Source of the DNA: WTFY01 sp026713925
GTDB lineage: Bacteria > Pseudomonadota > Gammaproteobacteria > UBA4575
Assembly (NCBI GenBank): GCA_963662355.1
Contig: OY759361.1
Coordinates: 1 to 64,000 of the forward strand
DNA length: 64,000 nucleotides
Direction of reading: 5' to 3'
A program made the translations under genes and the position numbers. Shown here piece by piece: positions 1 through 8,122 of this stretch. Each line of letters opens with the position of its first letter. Within the stretch, counting starts at the first letter, position 1. Under the pieces are notes generated by a model that worked only from the letters and a program-made list of their open reading frames with translations, did no database searches and had not been told where the DNA came from.

Positions 1-334
1 CCGAATGATGGTGTGCGACGCGCTGGCCAATGCTGGAATCCCGTTCATTGTGGCAGGACTCTCACCAGTGCGTAAGGACAAGCGAGTCAAGGTCTCCACG
101 CGGGTAGTTACGGCCCATGTCGGTGTGTCCTCTTGGAGGGAAGCCATCCCTCAAGTTGGTCAGGCGGGGCAGGACGACTACGGAAGCCTTGACTTGCCAG
201 ACGTCTATTCAGTGACTGCGAGTTGGGCGATTCAGTCGTGGCGGAAGATGCGTGGTCAATTCTGGCAGGAGCAAAGGGAAGAATGCCTCGACTACAGTGC
301 TAGTGACCAGTCTCTTATAGTGAGAGGGGTTTAA
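1..334 (+). CDS. E1-like ThiF-family adenylyltransferase, C-terminal part (5' end outside window)
   Basis: The frame is open to the left edge, so only about the last 110 residues are visible. The segment with NAGIPFIVAGL, a following RVVTAH strand, then DDYGSLDLPDVYSV and SWRKMRGQFWQ resembles the C-terminal half of ThiF/E1-like enzymes, where a strand of this type leads to an acidic DDY turn and a helix ending in a WKK/WRK motif. Such enzymes adenylate the C terminus of ubiquitin-like proteins or substrates. The nucleotide-binding and catalytic parts lie outside the window. The next gene starts two bases after the stop, so the two are cotranscribed. In prokaryotes ThiF proteins with a DUF6527 neighbour belong to ubiquitin-like conjugation operons; that assignment is from memory and context. 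Confidence 0.5.
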   Translation, partial: RMMVCDALANAGIPFIVAGLSPVRKDKRVKVSTRVVTAHVGVSSWREAIPQVGQAGQDDYGSLDLPDVYSVTASWAIQSWRKMRGQFWQEQREECLDYSASDQSLIVRGV

Positions 335-335
335 A

Positions 336-731
336 ATGCGCTTTCGGAAATTGAGGAAACGGCGTACACGTAATTCTCATTCCCACTATGTTGTGAGGAA
401 CAAAAAACCGATGGTACTGAAGCCATTGTTTGTCGAGACAATCCCGCACCTACATGAAATGGACAAAGGTACACTGTACGTCAGCATGAGGTTCGCTACC
501 CTTTCCCATCTATGTCCATGCGGGTGTGGACGTTTGGTCGACGTGACGCTGGACCCAACAACTCGCAGTCTGACCTACGATGGCGAATATCTAACGCTGA
601 AACCTTCGATCGGGGTCAAATTCCCATGCAGAAGCCATTATTCGATTATACGGAACACGATCGTCTGGTACCCTTCAATCTCGGAATTGGAAGATAAGTG
701 GTACAACCGTTTTTGGGAGAGATGGAGCTAG
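336..731 (+). CDS. DUF6527-like small Cys-rich protein
   Basis: 131 residues, rich in Arg/Lys at the N terminus (RFRKLRKRRTR). A central core has the metal-ligand pattern CPCGCGR (about residues 60-66) followed by PCRSHYSI (about 97-104), and the protein ends in an aromatic tail with WY and WERW. The CxCxC plus C/H arrangement suggests a zinc-ribbon or treble-clef fold and matches my memory of the DUF6527 family, which occurs beside E1 (ThiF), E2 and ubiquitin-like genes in bacteria. The start is supported by AGAGGGG about 8 bases upstream and by a 1-base gap from the E1-like gene. Its biochemical role is unknown to me. The stop overlaps a perfect palindrome, GGGGAAATTTCCCC (731-744). Confidence 0.55.
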   Translation: MRFRKLRKRRTRNSHSHYVVRNKKPMVLKPLFVETIPHLHEMDKGTLYVSMRFATLSHLCPCGCGRLVDVTLDPTTRSLTYDGEYLTLKPSIGVKFPCRSHYSIIRNTIVWYPSISELEDKWYNRFWERWS

Positions 732-869
732 GGGAAATTTCCCCAAACAGATCCGCCATACCCGTGCCCGCTCAGTCGGCTGGCACGCACATGTCATCGT
801 TTGGTGGATCGAATCCCGACAGCAGACCTGATGCCCGAAAGACAGGGTGCGACCAGTGGCTTTTTGATA

Positions 870-2105
870 TCAGCTATTGGCTGCCCGGGAGAAGATCGGG
901 ATCACCTTGCCCGAAGCTCGCATCTCATCCAGGTAGTTGGCCCACCACTGCATCATTTTCGTTCTCTCATCCATATAGCGGGCATGGTAGGTGTAGGCGG
1001 CACGCACACTGTTGCTCTCCATGTGGGTCAGCTGGCGCTCGATGGCATCCGGATTGAAGCCGGTCTCGTTCAGGATCGAGGAGGCGGTGGCTCGGAAGCC
1101 GTGCGGCACGGCCTTGCTCTTGCCCTCCACGGATCCGTCATAGCCCAGCTTGAAGATCGCCCGCCTCATCGTGTTATCGGACATCTCTCGAGAACGGTCG
1201 CGCTCGGAGGGGAATACCAGGTCGTAATTTCCGGTCATTTCCCTCAGTCGTTCCAGCAGCTCCAGGGCCTGACGGGACAATGGAACCAGGTGTTCATTCC
1301 TCATCTTCATGCGGCTTGCTGAGATGCGCCAGACCTTGTCCTCAAGATGAAACTCCTCCCATCTTGCCCCTCGAAGCTCACCGGAGCGTACAAAGGTCAA
1401 CAGTAGTAGCTTGATTGCCCGCTGGGTCAGCAACCGTCCACGGTCACTGTAGGTCTCCAGTTCTTTCAGAAACAGAGGCAGTTCCTCTCTTGGCAGGGAG
1501 GCCCGGTGCTGAACCTTCTTTTGCTTGATTATCCCACGTAAACCACCTGCCGGATTGTGGGTGGCGATCCCCTGCTGGACGGCAAAACGGCATGTGGCAT
1601 TGATTGCCTGCTGAACACGGCTCGCCACATCCAGTGCTCCACGCGCCTCGATCTTGCGTATCGTAGCAATGACCTGTTGCGGTGTGATCTCGTTAATGGA
1701 CAGATTCCCCAAGTCCCTGAAGGCATTGTCCTCCAGGCGTTTCAGTACTCGAGCTGCATGATCCGGGGTCCAAGTATCCCTACAATGTTCCCACCACTGG
1801 AGGGCCACATCCCTGAAACGGTTCGTTTGTACCGCACGTTTCACTTCCTTGCGAATCTCACCGGGGTCTCGGCCCTTTTCAAGCTGGAGTCTCGCCTGTC
1901 TGCGCTTCTCACGGGCGTCCTTGAGGCTGACCTCTGGATACACCCCAAGGGCCAGAGTCTTGCGCTTGCCGCAAAACCGGTAATCCAGGCGCCAGTACTT
2001 GTGTCCATTCTTTTTGACAAGCAGATACATGCCACCGCCGTCGGCCATCTTGTAGTTGCCGGTTTGGGGTTTAGCTGCCTTGATACGTGTGTTGGTCAGT
2101 GTCAT
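870..2105 (-). CDS. int: P4-type tyrosine recombinase (island integrase)
   Basis: 411 residues from the start MTLTNTRIKAAKPQ, which matches the usual N terminus of P4-like integrases; an in-frame GTG/ATG region further upstream would add 18 untypical residues. The N-terminal DUF4102-type arm-binding domain has a DGGGMYLLV motif. The catalytic domain shows the conserved Arg in TFVRSGELRGARW, HGFRATASSIL (HxxR), LTHMESNSVRAAY with the His and the presumed tyrosine nucleophile, and the family tail MMQWWANYLDE. It would catalyse excision and integration of the island at tRNA-Leu. Length and motifs look complete, so it is probably functional. A repeat-rich region sits directly in front of the start and may carry operator or arm-binding sites. 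Confidence 0.93.
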   Translation of the reverse strand: MTLTNTRIKAAKPQTGNYKMADGGGMYLLVKKNGHKYWRLDYRFCGKRKTLALGVYPEVSLKDAREKRRQARLQLEKGRDPGEIRKEVKRAVQTNRFRDVALQWWEHCRDTWTPDHAARVLKRLEDNAFRDLGNLSINEITPQQVIATIRKIEARGALDVASRVQQAINATCRFAVQQGIATHNPAGGLRGIIKQKKVQHRASLPREELPLFLKELETYSDRGRLLTQRAIKLLLLTFVRSGELRGARWEEFHLEDKVWRISASRMKMRNEHLVPLSRQALELLERLREMTGNYDLVFPSERDRSREMSDNTMRRAIFKLGYDGSVEGKSKAVPHGFRATASSILNETGFNPDAIERQLTHMESNSVRAAYTYHARYMDERTKMMQWWANYLDEMRASGKVIPIFSRAANS

Positions 2106-2107
2106 TT

Positions 2108-2159
2108 TTGACGGTACTTTTCTTAAATTGAACCAAGATACCGTCAAAAGTACCGTCAA
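2108..2159. promoter_or_regulatory. Inverted TTGACGGTAC repeats ahead of the integrase
   Basis: A perfect 14-bp inverted repeat (2108-2121 and 2146-2159, core GACGGTACTTTT) has its arms separated by 24 bp. A further direct copy of TACCGTCAA lies at 2139-2147. The array begins 3 bp upstream of the integrase ATG, so it covers the ribosome-binding region and likely promoter. Plausible roles are autorepression by the integrase or excisionase, or arm-type binding sites near attL. The repeats are directly visible; the role is inference. Confidence 0.55.
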
Positions 2160-2282
2160 TTGTTCTGGAAGTCAATAAACCTCTTTGGACTTTAAAAAAC
2201 GGATAATCTAACGTAAGATACTATTTTTATTATGTTAATCGTACGTTTTTGGATTTCTTCGGACATTCTCGGACAGTTCAAA

Positions 2283-2369
2283 TGGTGCCGATGGCCGGAC
2301 TCGAACCGGCACGAGGTTGCCCCCACTAGCCCCTCAAGCTAGCGCGTCTACCAATTCCGCCACATCGGC
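2283..2369 (-). tRNA. tRNA-Leu (anticodon GAG)
   Basis: An 87-nt class II tRNA: acceptor GCCGATG pairing with CATCGGC, D-arm segment GGCGGAATTGGTAGACGCG, anticodon loop CTTGAGG (anticodon GAG), a variable arm, TTCGAGT in the T loop, and an encoded CCA (2283-2285). It is the attachment target of the island to its left. In many gammaproteobacteria this tRNA sits next to secG; here secG is about 5.8 kb away. Confidence 0.96.
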
Positions 2370-2805
2370 AATTTCTGTGCAGTAAAGCATATTTTAACGC
2401 AAGACCGAGGTTACTGAGCCTTATTCCCCTGATACAGATATAAAGCCGGATAATTCTTAATTCTGTTATTCCCAAATTCCAGAATATCTTTCACCATATT
2501 TTGAAAATGAAGGCACTCACACACTCTGCCGGTCATACTCTATCGAACGTCTCAAGTAATTTTGTGCACTTCTTCTGTGAATCAGTCATCTCGGGTGCAG
2601 GCTGCAGTGGGGCACACCCAAAAATTGACCCTCAATCCTTCAAAACTTATAACTTCCCTACCCTTCTGCCTGCAACTCGCTTCAGAATCCGACGATTGTT
2701 TCGTCGAGCAAGTTAGCAATTCGTGGTAAATACCATATATTACAGGTCTACCTGAGCCTTTCTCATCGATATCATGCAACTGAACCCTGAAACAGGAGAA
2801 TAGTG
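2370..2805. other. Intergenic region, no supported gene
   Basis: 436 bp between tRNA-Leu and the MscS-like gene, with A/T-rich patches. Short open frames occur on both strands (for example 2501-2716), but their predicted proteins look random and lack ribosome-binding sites. It must hold the tRNA-Leu promoter (minus strand; a weak TAAAAT lies just upstream of the tRNA) and the promoter for the mscS/mgtE genes. I see nothing else. Confidence 0.5.
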
Positions 2806-3648
2806 ATGGAAAAAGTATTCGATTGGAGTGCACCCCTGATTGCCGCATCTACGCGGATGTTTCAGGGTTTCTTGGAATACCTGCCGCAATTGATCGGCGC
2901 TATAGCTGTCCTGATTTTGGGATGGCTGATTGCAAAAGGGGTCAAGGTGCTGACGATCCGAATGGGTCGAAGCTTTGATCGAGTGCCCAAAATGATTGGT
3001 CTGGGAGGCATTGCACCCAAAAAACAGGTCAACGAATCGGTTCTGATCATTGTCAGCAATGTTGTATTTTGGCTGGTGATCCTCTTCTTCCTGACCTCTG
3101 CTACCAACCTGATGGGGTTAACCATGTTCACCGGGTGGCTGGATCAAGTCATCGGGCACCTGCCCAATATCCTGTCGGGCGTCCTGATCATTGTAGCCGG
3201 TATCGTCGTTGGCAATCTGGTCAGGGATGCCACCCGCACGGCGACGCAAAACATGCCAAGGAGACAGCGGGCACTTTTGTCTCGTGGAGCCCAGATCTTT
3301 TCGATGGTGACAATGATTGTCATCGGGGTTGACCAGATTGGAATCAATATTGCGGTGTTACTTACTGTGATTTCAATCGTGATAGGTACACTGCTGGGAG
3401 GGGTTGCCATTGCATTTGGCCTCGGGTCAAAGAACCTGGTGAGCAACCTGATTGGAGCCCGCTACCTCAATAAGGACTACCGGGTAGGTGAAACGATCCG
3501 TGTCTGCGAGGCCGAAGGAACCATCCTTGAGTTGTCGCCGGTTGCCGTGGTACTGGAAACCAGTGATGGCCGCCTGACCATCCCAGCAAAAACTTTCAGT
3601 GAGGAATCAAGCTTGCTGGTGCAACGGGAGATGGACGATGTCGTATAA
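2806..3648 (+). CDS. MscS-like mechanosensitive channel protein (CmpX/TM-helix type)
   Basis: 280 residues. ATG 2806 has a good AGGAG at 2794-2798. About five hydrophobic segments are visible (near residues 25-45, 70-95, 110-130 and a long pair at 165-210). The last, glycine/alanine-rich segment (IGTLLGGVAIAFGLGSKNLVSNLIGARY) resembles the pore-lining TM3 of MscS. A short beta domain follows (YRVGETIRVCEAEGTILEL). The large C-terminal cage of classic MscS is absent, and the repeated TM-helix organisation recalls CmpX. It would be an inner-membrane ion channel gated by tension. The gene overlaps the next by 11 bp, so it is probably cotranscribed with the two MgtE-type genes. Confidence 0.8.
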   Translation: MEKVFDWSAPLIAASTRMFQGFLEYLPQLIGAIAVLILGWLIAKGVKVLTIRMGRSFDRVPKMIGLGGIAPKKQVNESVLIIVSNVVFWLVILFFLTSATNLMGLTMFTGWLDQVIGHLPNILSGVLIIVAGIVVGNLVRDATRTATQNMPRRQRALLSRGAQIFSMVTMIVIGVDQIGINIAVLLTVISIVIGTLLGGVAIAFGLGSKNLVSNLIGARYLNKDYRVGETIRVCEAEGTILELSPVAVVLETSDGRLTIPAKTFSEESSLLVQREMDDVV

Positions 3649-4483
3649 ATTTGAACTGGCCCAGCACTTTGCCAAACATCACCCGCATACTGCAGCACGC
3701 CTCCTGGAAGATATGGCACCTGTTGCAGCGATGGATTTTATCGACGCGATGTCGGATCAAAACAGTGCCGAGATACTGGCTTCCATGCTGCCTTACCCTG
3801 CAGCAAAATGCATTTCAAAACTTTCCAATACGGATGCTGCCAAGCACATCTCGGCACTGGAACTGAAAACTGCGACACGCATTCTGCGCCATATGTCGAA
3901 AGATAAGCGAGAGCAAATTCTTGGGAAATTGCCCTGGCGCATCGCTGCTAGAGTATCGTTAATCCTGAATTATTCACTTTCGACAGTCGGGGCCTGGATT
4001 GAGCCTGCCGTATTGACCCTGCCGCTGGGCTGTACGGTCGGCAAAGCTCGTGAACGGCTGAGGAATGAAGAATACCCTGACTATCACCGGATTTATGTTG
4101 TCGACAAGATGCATCACCTGAAAGGCTTTGTGTCGTTGGTCACACTGATCCAGGCAGATGACGAAAAGAGTGTCCTGAGCAGTGAACTCAAGCCTGTATC
4201 CTCAGTACTGAGCGCCAATGCGACGCTCAAGATGACGGCAAATGACTCAGGCTGGCAAAACAATGACTATTTACCGGTTGTAGACCGACAGGGCCGATTT
4301 CTTGGCGTATTGAGACACGCCACCTTGCAAGCGGTCATTACCAGCCCTCGCCCAGGGGGAAAAGAACAGGTTCCCTCTGAAACCTTTCTGGACCTGGCCG
4401 AGACTTGCTATCTCGGACTTGCCAATGTCCTCAGTACATCGCTGGCTGTCAGGAAACCGCTGACAGAAAGAGGGAGTCAATAA
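3638..4483 (+). CDS. Soluble MgtE N-domain/CBS-pair protein without a membrane channel
   Basis: 281 residues from ATG 3638, inside the end of the channel gene. The first ~130 residues form alpha-helical HEAT-like repeats of the MgtE N type (AARLLEDMAPVAAMDFIDAM, SAEILASMLPYPAAKCISKL). A CBS pair follows (YHRIYVVDKMHHLKGFVSLV and YLPVVDRQGRFLGVLRHATL). It ends with a short tail and no transmembrane helices. In MgtE these domains sense cytosolic Mg2+ and close the channel, so this protein looks like a detached sensor module. Its place between a channel gene and a complete mgtE suggests it regulates one of them; that is inference. It is not a truncated mgtE: the start, stop and downstream gene are clean. 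Confidence 0.75.
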   Translation: MSYKFELAQHFAKHHPHTAARLLEDMAPVAAMDFIDAMSDQNSAEILASMLPYPAAKCISKLSNTDAAKHISALELKTATRILRHMSKDKREQILGKLPWRIAARVSLILNYSLSTVGAWIEPAVLTLPLGCTVGKARERLRNEEYPDYHRIYVVDKMHHLKGFVSLVTLIQADDEKSVLSSELKPVSSVLSANATLKMTANDSGWQNNDYLPVVDRQGRFLGVLRHATLQAVITSPRPGGKEQVPSETFLDLAETCYLGLANVLSTSLAVRKPLTERGSQ

Positions 4484-4484
4484 G

Positions 4485-5807
4485 ATGGATACACGAGAAG
4501 CGGAGTCACCTGCCGTTGATGCCCTGATCAGACGGTTCTTTGAAAGTCACCCTGAAGAAGCTGCTCAAAAACTCGAACAGATTGATCCGCGGGATGCAGC
4601 CAGATTGCTCGCGGAACTGCCCTCTTCCAGCCGGGCCGCAAGCTGGGAAGCCCTTAGTGCCAATGCTGGCTCCGAGATCCTGCTGCACTTGCCTGCCAGG
4701 GACCGTGCTGGACTAGCAAAGCTGGTCAATATACAGGGGCTCGCAGTTCTGCTGAGCCGATTGACCGAAAACGAGCGCGAGGAAGTGCTCACAAGCCTCG
4801 ATGCAAGCGATGCGGTCGAACTGAGGCGCCTATTGAGCTATCCACCTGATTCTGCAGGACATCTCATGGATACCCAGGTCGTCGCCCTGCGCGGTGGACA
4901 GACTGTTGCCCAAGCCATTGAAGGGCTTCGCAGGCGGCCCCACAACATGGATGTAACAGATCTCAAGATCATTGATGAGGGCGATAAACTGGTCTCGATT
5001 GTCGACATCAAGGACCTTATCCTGGCGAAACCGGAACAGTCTCTGGAAAGCCTGTCACATGGGATCGTCACAGCCGTTTCCCCCATGGACCCTACGGAGG
5101 AGGTCGTCGACCGGCTTGACCGCTACAAGCTGGAAGAACTCCCCGTCATTGATCACGAAGGCGTCCTGCTTGGTGTGATCCGCCATTCTGAACTCATTGA
5201 GGCCGTCAAGGAATCTGCATCCCTGGACATCCAGACGATGGTGGGTGCAAGCAAGGATGAGCGGGCAACTTCCAGCATCGGGTTTGCATTCAGGAAGCGG
5301 ATGCCGTGGTTGCAGATCAACCTCGTTACCGCTTTCATGGCTGCCGCGGTGGTAGGCCTGTTCGAAAACACGATCGCACAGTTCACTGCACTGGCCGTGC
5401 TGTTGCCAGTGGTAGCCGGTCAGTCAGGCAATGCAGGTGCACAGGCCCTTGCGGTCACCATGCGTGGCCTTGCACTGCGTGAAATCCGGATTGCGCAATG
5501 GCTCAAAGTGACTGGAAAGGAAGTCTGCGTTGGACTGTTCAACGGAATTGCAATCGCCATCCCCTGTGGAGTCGGTGTCTATCTCTGGAGTGGTCAGCTG
5601 GGTCTGGTTATCGTCATCGCATCCTCCATGGTACTTGCCATGGTCATGGCAGGTTTTGCCGGGGCCCTTGTCCCGATTACCCTGGAGAAGCTTGGCCAGG
5701 ACCCCGCTGCGGCCTCTTCAATCTTTGTGACAACCGTGACGGATATTGCCGGATTTTTCTTTTTCCTGGGGATTGCCACCCTGTTGTCGGGCACGCTGAT
5801 AGCGTAA
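4485..5807 (+). CDS. mgtE: Magnesium transporter MgtE
   Basis: 440 residues, near the family's usual 450. Order: helical N domain (1-130), CBS pair (about 130-250, with NMDVTDLKIID and LEELPVIDHEGVLLGVIRH), a connecting region, then five membrane segments. The channel part carries QSGNAGAQALAVTMRGLA near residue 312 and SSIFVTTVTDIAGF near residue 412, the conserved pore motifs including the Asp that selects Mg2+. ATG 4485 has AGGGAG at 4471-4476 and follows the previous stop by 1 base. It would import Mg2+ passively, with gating by its cytosolic domains. Confidence 0.95.
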   Translation: MDTREAESPAVDALIRRFFESHPEEAAQKLEQIDPRDAARLLAELPSSSRAASWEALSANAGSEILLHLPARDRAGLAKLVNIQGLAVLLSRLTENEREEVLTSLDASDAVELRRLLSYPPDSAGHLMDTQVVALRGGQTVAQAIEGLRRRPHNMDVTDLKIIDEGDKLVSIVDIKDLILAKPEQSLESLSHGIVTAVSPMDPTEEVVDRLDRYKLEELPVIDHEGVLLGVIRHSELIEAVKESASLDIQTMVGASKDERATSSIGFAFRKRMPWLQINLVTAFMAAAVVGLFENTIAQFTALAVLLPVVAGQSGNAGAQALAVTMRGLALREIRIAQWLKVTGKEVCVGLFNGIAIAIPCGVGVYLWSGQLGLVIVIASSMVLAMVMAGFAGALVPITLEKLGQDPAAASSIFVTTVTDIAGFFFFLGIATLLSGTLIA

Positions 5808-6041
5808 ACAAAAGCCTCGTGGCCCTTGAAGGATATGGGGAAAGGGAATGGACCAGACCCTGACCCGGTTACCTTGTAGCCTGCTGCCGTAAATGTACCA
5901 GCCGAACAGGTGAAGACAGGACTCTGAAAACAGCGGTTTCGGACATCACCTTGTGGACAACCCACATGGTTCATGGGATTATTGCATGATCAAGAAATTT
6001 CTAACCAATACACATGCACATCTGATCAAGGAGTATCAGCC

Positions 6042-6140
6042 ATGCCCGAAGACAATGACTATAAGAAGTTTGACACGATTGCACTGCTCGTGGGTATCGT
6101 AATTGTGTTATATGCCATCATCATGGCATTTGTGTTCTAG
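6042..6140 (+). CDS. 32-residue single-pass membrane peptide
   Basis: ATG 6042 follows a strong AAGGAG (6028-6033) at 8 bases. The product starts MPEDNDYKKFDT and continues with an uninterrupted hydrophobic stretch (IALLVGIVIVLYAIIMAF, about residues 13-30), then stops at 6140. The hydrophilic, mixed-charge N terminus and one helix suggest a small inner-membrane protein. I do not recognise the family. It sits alone between mgtE and the convergent methyltransferase-HNH gene; a link to Mg2+ transport is only suggested by neighbourhood. The ribosome-binding site and the fully hydrophobic helix make chance unlikely. Confidence 0.7.
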   Translation: MPEDNDYKKFDTIALLVGIVIVLYAIIMAFVF

Positions 6141-6168
6141 GGAAAAGGATCGCTTAGCATACCCCGCA

Positions 6169-7914
6169 TCAACCATCCCATTCCGGAGCCTGCTGGTCAC
6201 GCCTGAGCTTGGCACGTTGCAGGCAGACCGACTCGAAAATCTCGTCCAGAGCATGGTCTCCAGGCTGGATACCTGGCAGACTTGAAGCGGCTTCAAGAAA
6301 AAACTGCTCCTGCAGCAAGGCCTCACGGGAATACGCCTTGCCCCACCAGTCCAGAATCCTGTCCTCGGCGGCATCCATAACCGAGTCACTGGGAAGAAGG
6401 TCTCTTTTCTTGTTTTGGTTCACAGTGCGGTGAGCCGGCATCAGGTTCCACAGGTCGCCGCATGACCAGACCGACCAGGGCAAACAGTGATCCATGTCCA
6501 GCGAATCCTTTCTGAGGCGCTTCCCGCTCCATACGCAAAACAGCCGCTTGCCTTCCAACAGCAGCAACGCCTGATTCCGGGGAACTCTGGTATCGCGTTC
6601 CGGTTCTGCCCAGATCATGGCTTCCTTGATCCGGCTCTCATCAATTTGCCTGTCTTGGCCCTGCGCATAGCTGCGAATCATCTCACTCCATTCCGACACC
6701 ACGACCGGCTCTACCCACACCGCGTGCTTTCGCAGGGTCTGCCACAGGTCTTGCGGAACCCGCATCTCGCCAAAGCTGAAAAGATAATCCTCATCCAGCC
6801 GGACATGCTTTGGGCGTCGCCTTCTTGCGCCCGACTGTACCTTCAGGATCTGCCCTCCATTTGGATAGGTCATGTACGTGGCCGGCATCGCTTTGATGTT
6901 GGCCGCTGCATCCTTGAGCGCCTGATGCAGTGCGACACCGGATTCTTCACCAACGCGCATGCCCATGCGCAGATCGAGGTGTGACAGGCCCCTCAGCTGC
7001 AGGAAAGCTTCCTTTACAAACCCCAGGCCCTGGTGGCCGATATTCGTCGGATGCTGAGGAAACTGCCTGTCCAGTAATGGCATGAACAATCGAAGCCAGG
7101 TCAGGGCCACCAGGCCCATCGGGATGCTGACGGTGTCATCCTCGTTGATTCGTGCAACGCCTGCTGCACCTTCTGCGATCCGGCACAGTGTGCGTAACAG
7201 GGCCAGCTTGTAGGTGGCGCTTTTGTTTTGCTTGAGAATAATGTGGCGCAGCAGCGGAAGGGTCCCGGCACCATCGTTTGGAAAGCGTATCGCTATCTGG
7301 ACCCAGCGGACATCCTCCCGGCCCAGGCAATCCCTGCTTTCCTCACGGCACGCTACAAATGCTCCATGATCGTATGCCAGGGTCTCCAGCTCTTCAGGGG
7401 ACACTGCATGCACCTCCCGCTCCGCTACCCCCGGACCCAGGCGCAGTGTCACTGCAAGGGTTCCTTGCGGCTTCAGCAAATGGATCAGTTTCCGGAATGC
7501 CCGTTTGCGCTCACTCACCGGCACATGCATCCAGACTGCACTCAGCAGGATCAGATCAAATGGCCCTTGACGGGAGGTCTTGGGCAAATCCGGCAGCCGC
7601 TCATCCAGCCACTGGATGGACACATTGCCATGCCGCCGCATGGCTTCCTCACGCATCGCAGGTGAAGGCTCCACTGCTACCACATCATACCCCAGGCCAT
7701 CCAGCCAGGCGGCATCCCGGCCACTTCCGGCCCCCACATCGAGGATGCGTCCGCACCCGGTCGGCAGATAATCAAGCAGCCAGCCATGGACGTCCTGTGC
7801 ATCAACGGATTCGTACTGTTCCGAAACCTGCTGCGCGTGCTTCTGGTACCAGCTGCCAGACATGGATTTACCCACCTGCATCCCCCCGGTTCGGCTTACA
7901 AAGGACTCTGCCAT
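6169..7914 (-). CDS. SAM-dependent methyltransferase fused to an HNH nuclease domain
   Basis: 581 residues from the longest start; Met-12 or Met-18 (MSGSWYQKH, position 7863) are reasonable alternatives and none has a strong ribosome-binding site. Residues about 40-200 are a class I methyltransferase with motif I RILDVGAGSG (57-66) and an acidic VVAVEPS strand. The middle part (about 215-430) is helical, with LKQNKSATYKLALLRTL. The C-terminal part has an HNH arrangement: MDHCLPW (His-476), LWNLMP (Asn-490) and NQNKKRDL (Asn-499). The HNH part is probably a DNA endonuclease; the methyl acceptor cannot be told from sequence and the domain looks more like a small-molecule or protein methylase than a DNA methylase. 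It could be a stand-alone defence or repair enzyme. Confidence 0.8.
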   Translation of the reverse strand: MAESFVSRTGGMQVGKSMSGSWYQKHAQQVSEQYESVDAQDVHGWLLDYLPTGCGRILDVGAGSGRDAAWLDGLGYDVVAVEPSPAMREEAMRRHGNVSIQWLDERLPDLPKTSRQGPFDLILLSAVWMHVPVSERKRAFRKLIHLLKPQGTLAVTLRLGPGVAEREVHAVSPEELETLAYDHGAFVACREESRDCLGREDVRWVQIAIRFPNDGAGTLPLLRHIILKQNKSATYKLALLRTLCRIAEGAAGVARINEDDTVSIPMGLVALTWLRLFMPLLDRQFPQHPTNIGHQGLGFVKEAFLQLRGLSHLDLRMGMRVGEESGVALHQALKDAAANIKAMPATYMTYPNGGQILKVQSGARRRRPKHVRLDEDYLFSFGEMRVPQDLWQTLRKHAVWVEPVVVSEWSEMIRSYAQGQDRQIDESRIKEAMIWAEPERDTRVPRNQALLLLEGKRLFCVWSGKRLRKDSLDMDHCLPWSVWSCGDLWNLMPAHRTVNQNKKRDLLPSDSVMDAAEDRILDWWGKAYSREALLQEQFFLEAASSLPGIQPGDHALDEIFESVCLQRAKLRRDQQAPEWDG

Positions 7915-8091
7915 GAACCGGGCAGATTGAAGCCCGGATCAGGATATCAATCAGGACCTGTGTCTGGAATTCCATGTGTGAAGAGGTATATACCCCTTGC
8001 GAGGAAATTTCAATCGCCTGGTGCAGCGGGCGAGACTTGATGCAGTCACTCGCCGGTCTCCCGGGATTTGCACCCCACCGATGAAACTGTC

Positions 8092-8110
8092 CTGCCTGCT
8101 TTACAGGCAG
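8092..8110 (-). terminator. Hairpin downstream of secG
   Basis: CTGCCTG (8092-8098) pairs with CAGGCAG (8104-8110) around a 5-nt loop, 12 bp beyond the secG stop. The T-run is better on the plus strand (TTTCGGTTTTG) than on the minus strand, so it may act in both directions or only as an RNA 3'-end stabiliser. It is weak evidence for the end of the long minus-strand run. Confidence 0.4.
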
Positions 8111-8122
8111 TTTCGGTTTTGT

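Larger units (their letters stand above)
1..2285. mobile_element. Right end of a genomic island integrated at tRNA-Leu(GAG)
   Basis: A P4-type tyrosine integrase gene lies 178 bp from the 3' end of tRNA-Leu(GAG), its 5' end facing the tRNA. This is the usual geometry of islands that insert into tRNA 3' ends. The cargo seen inside the window is the tail of an E1-like/DUF6527 gene pair, typical of accessory DNA. The far end and the second att repeat lie left of the window, so element size and boundaries are inferred. The conserved chromosome resumes right of the tRNA. Confidence 0.7.

Noticed and set aside
731..744. Perfect palindrome GGGGAAATTTCCCC
   Set aside because: Overlaps a stop codon, too short and with no T-run to be a terminator; no second copy seen.
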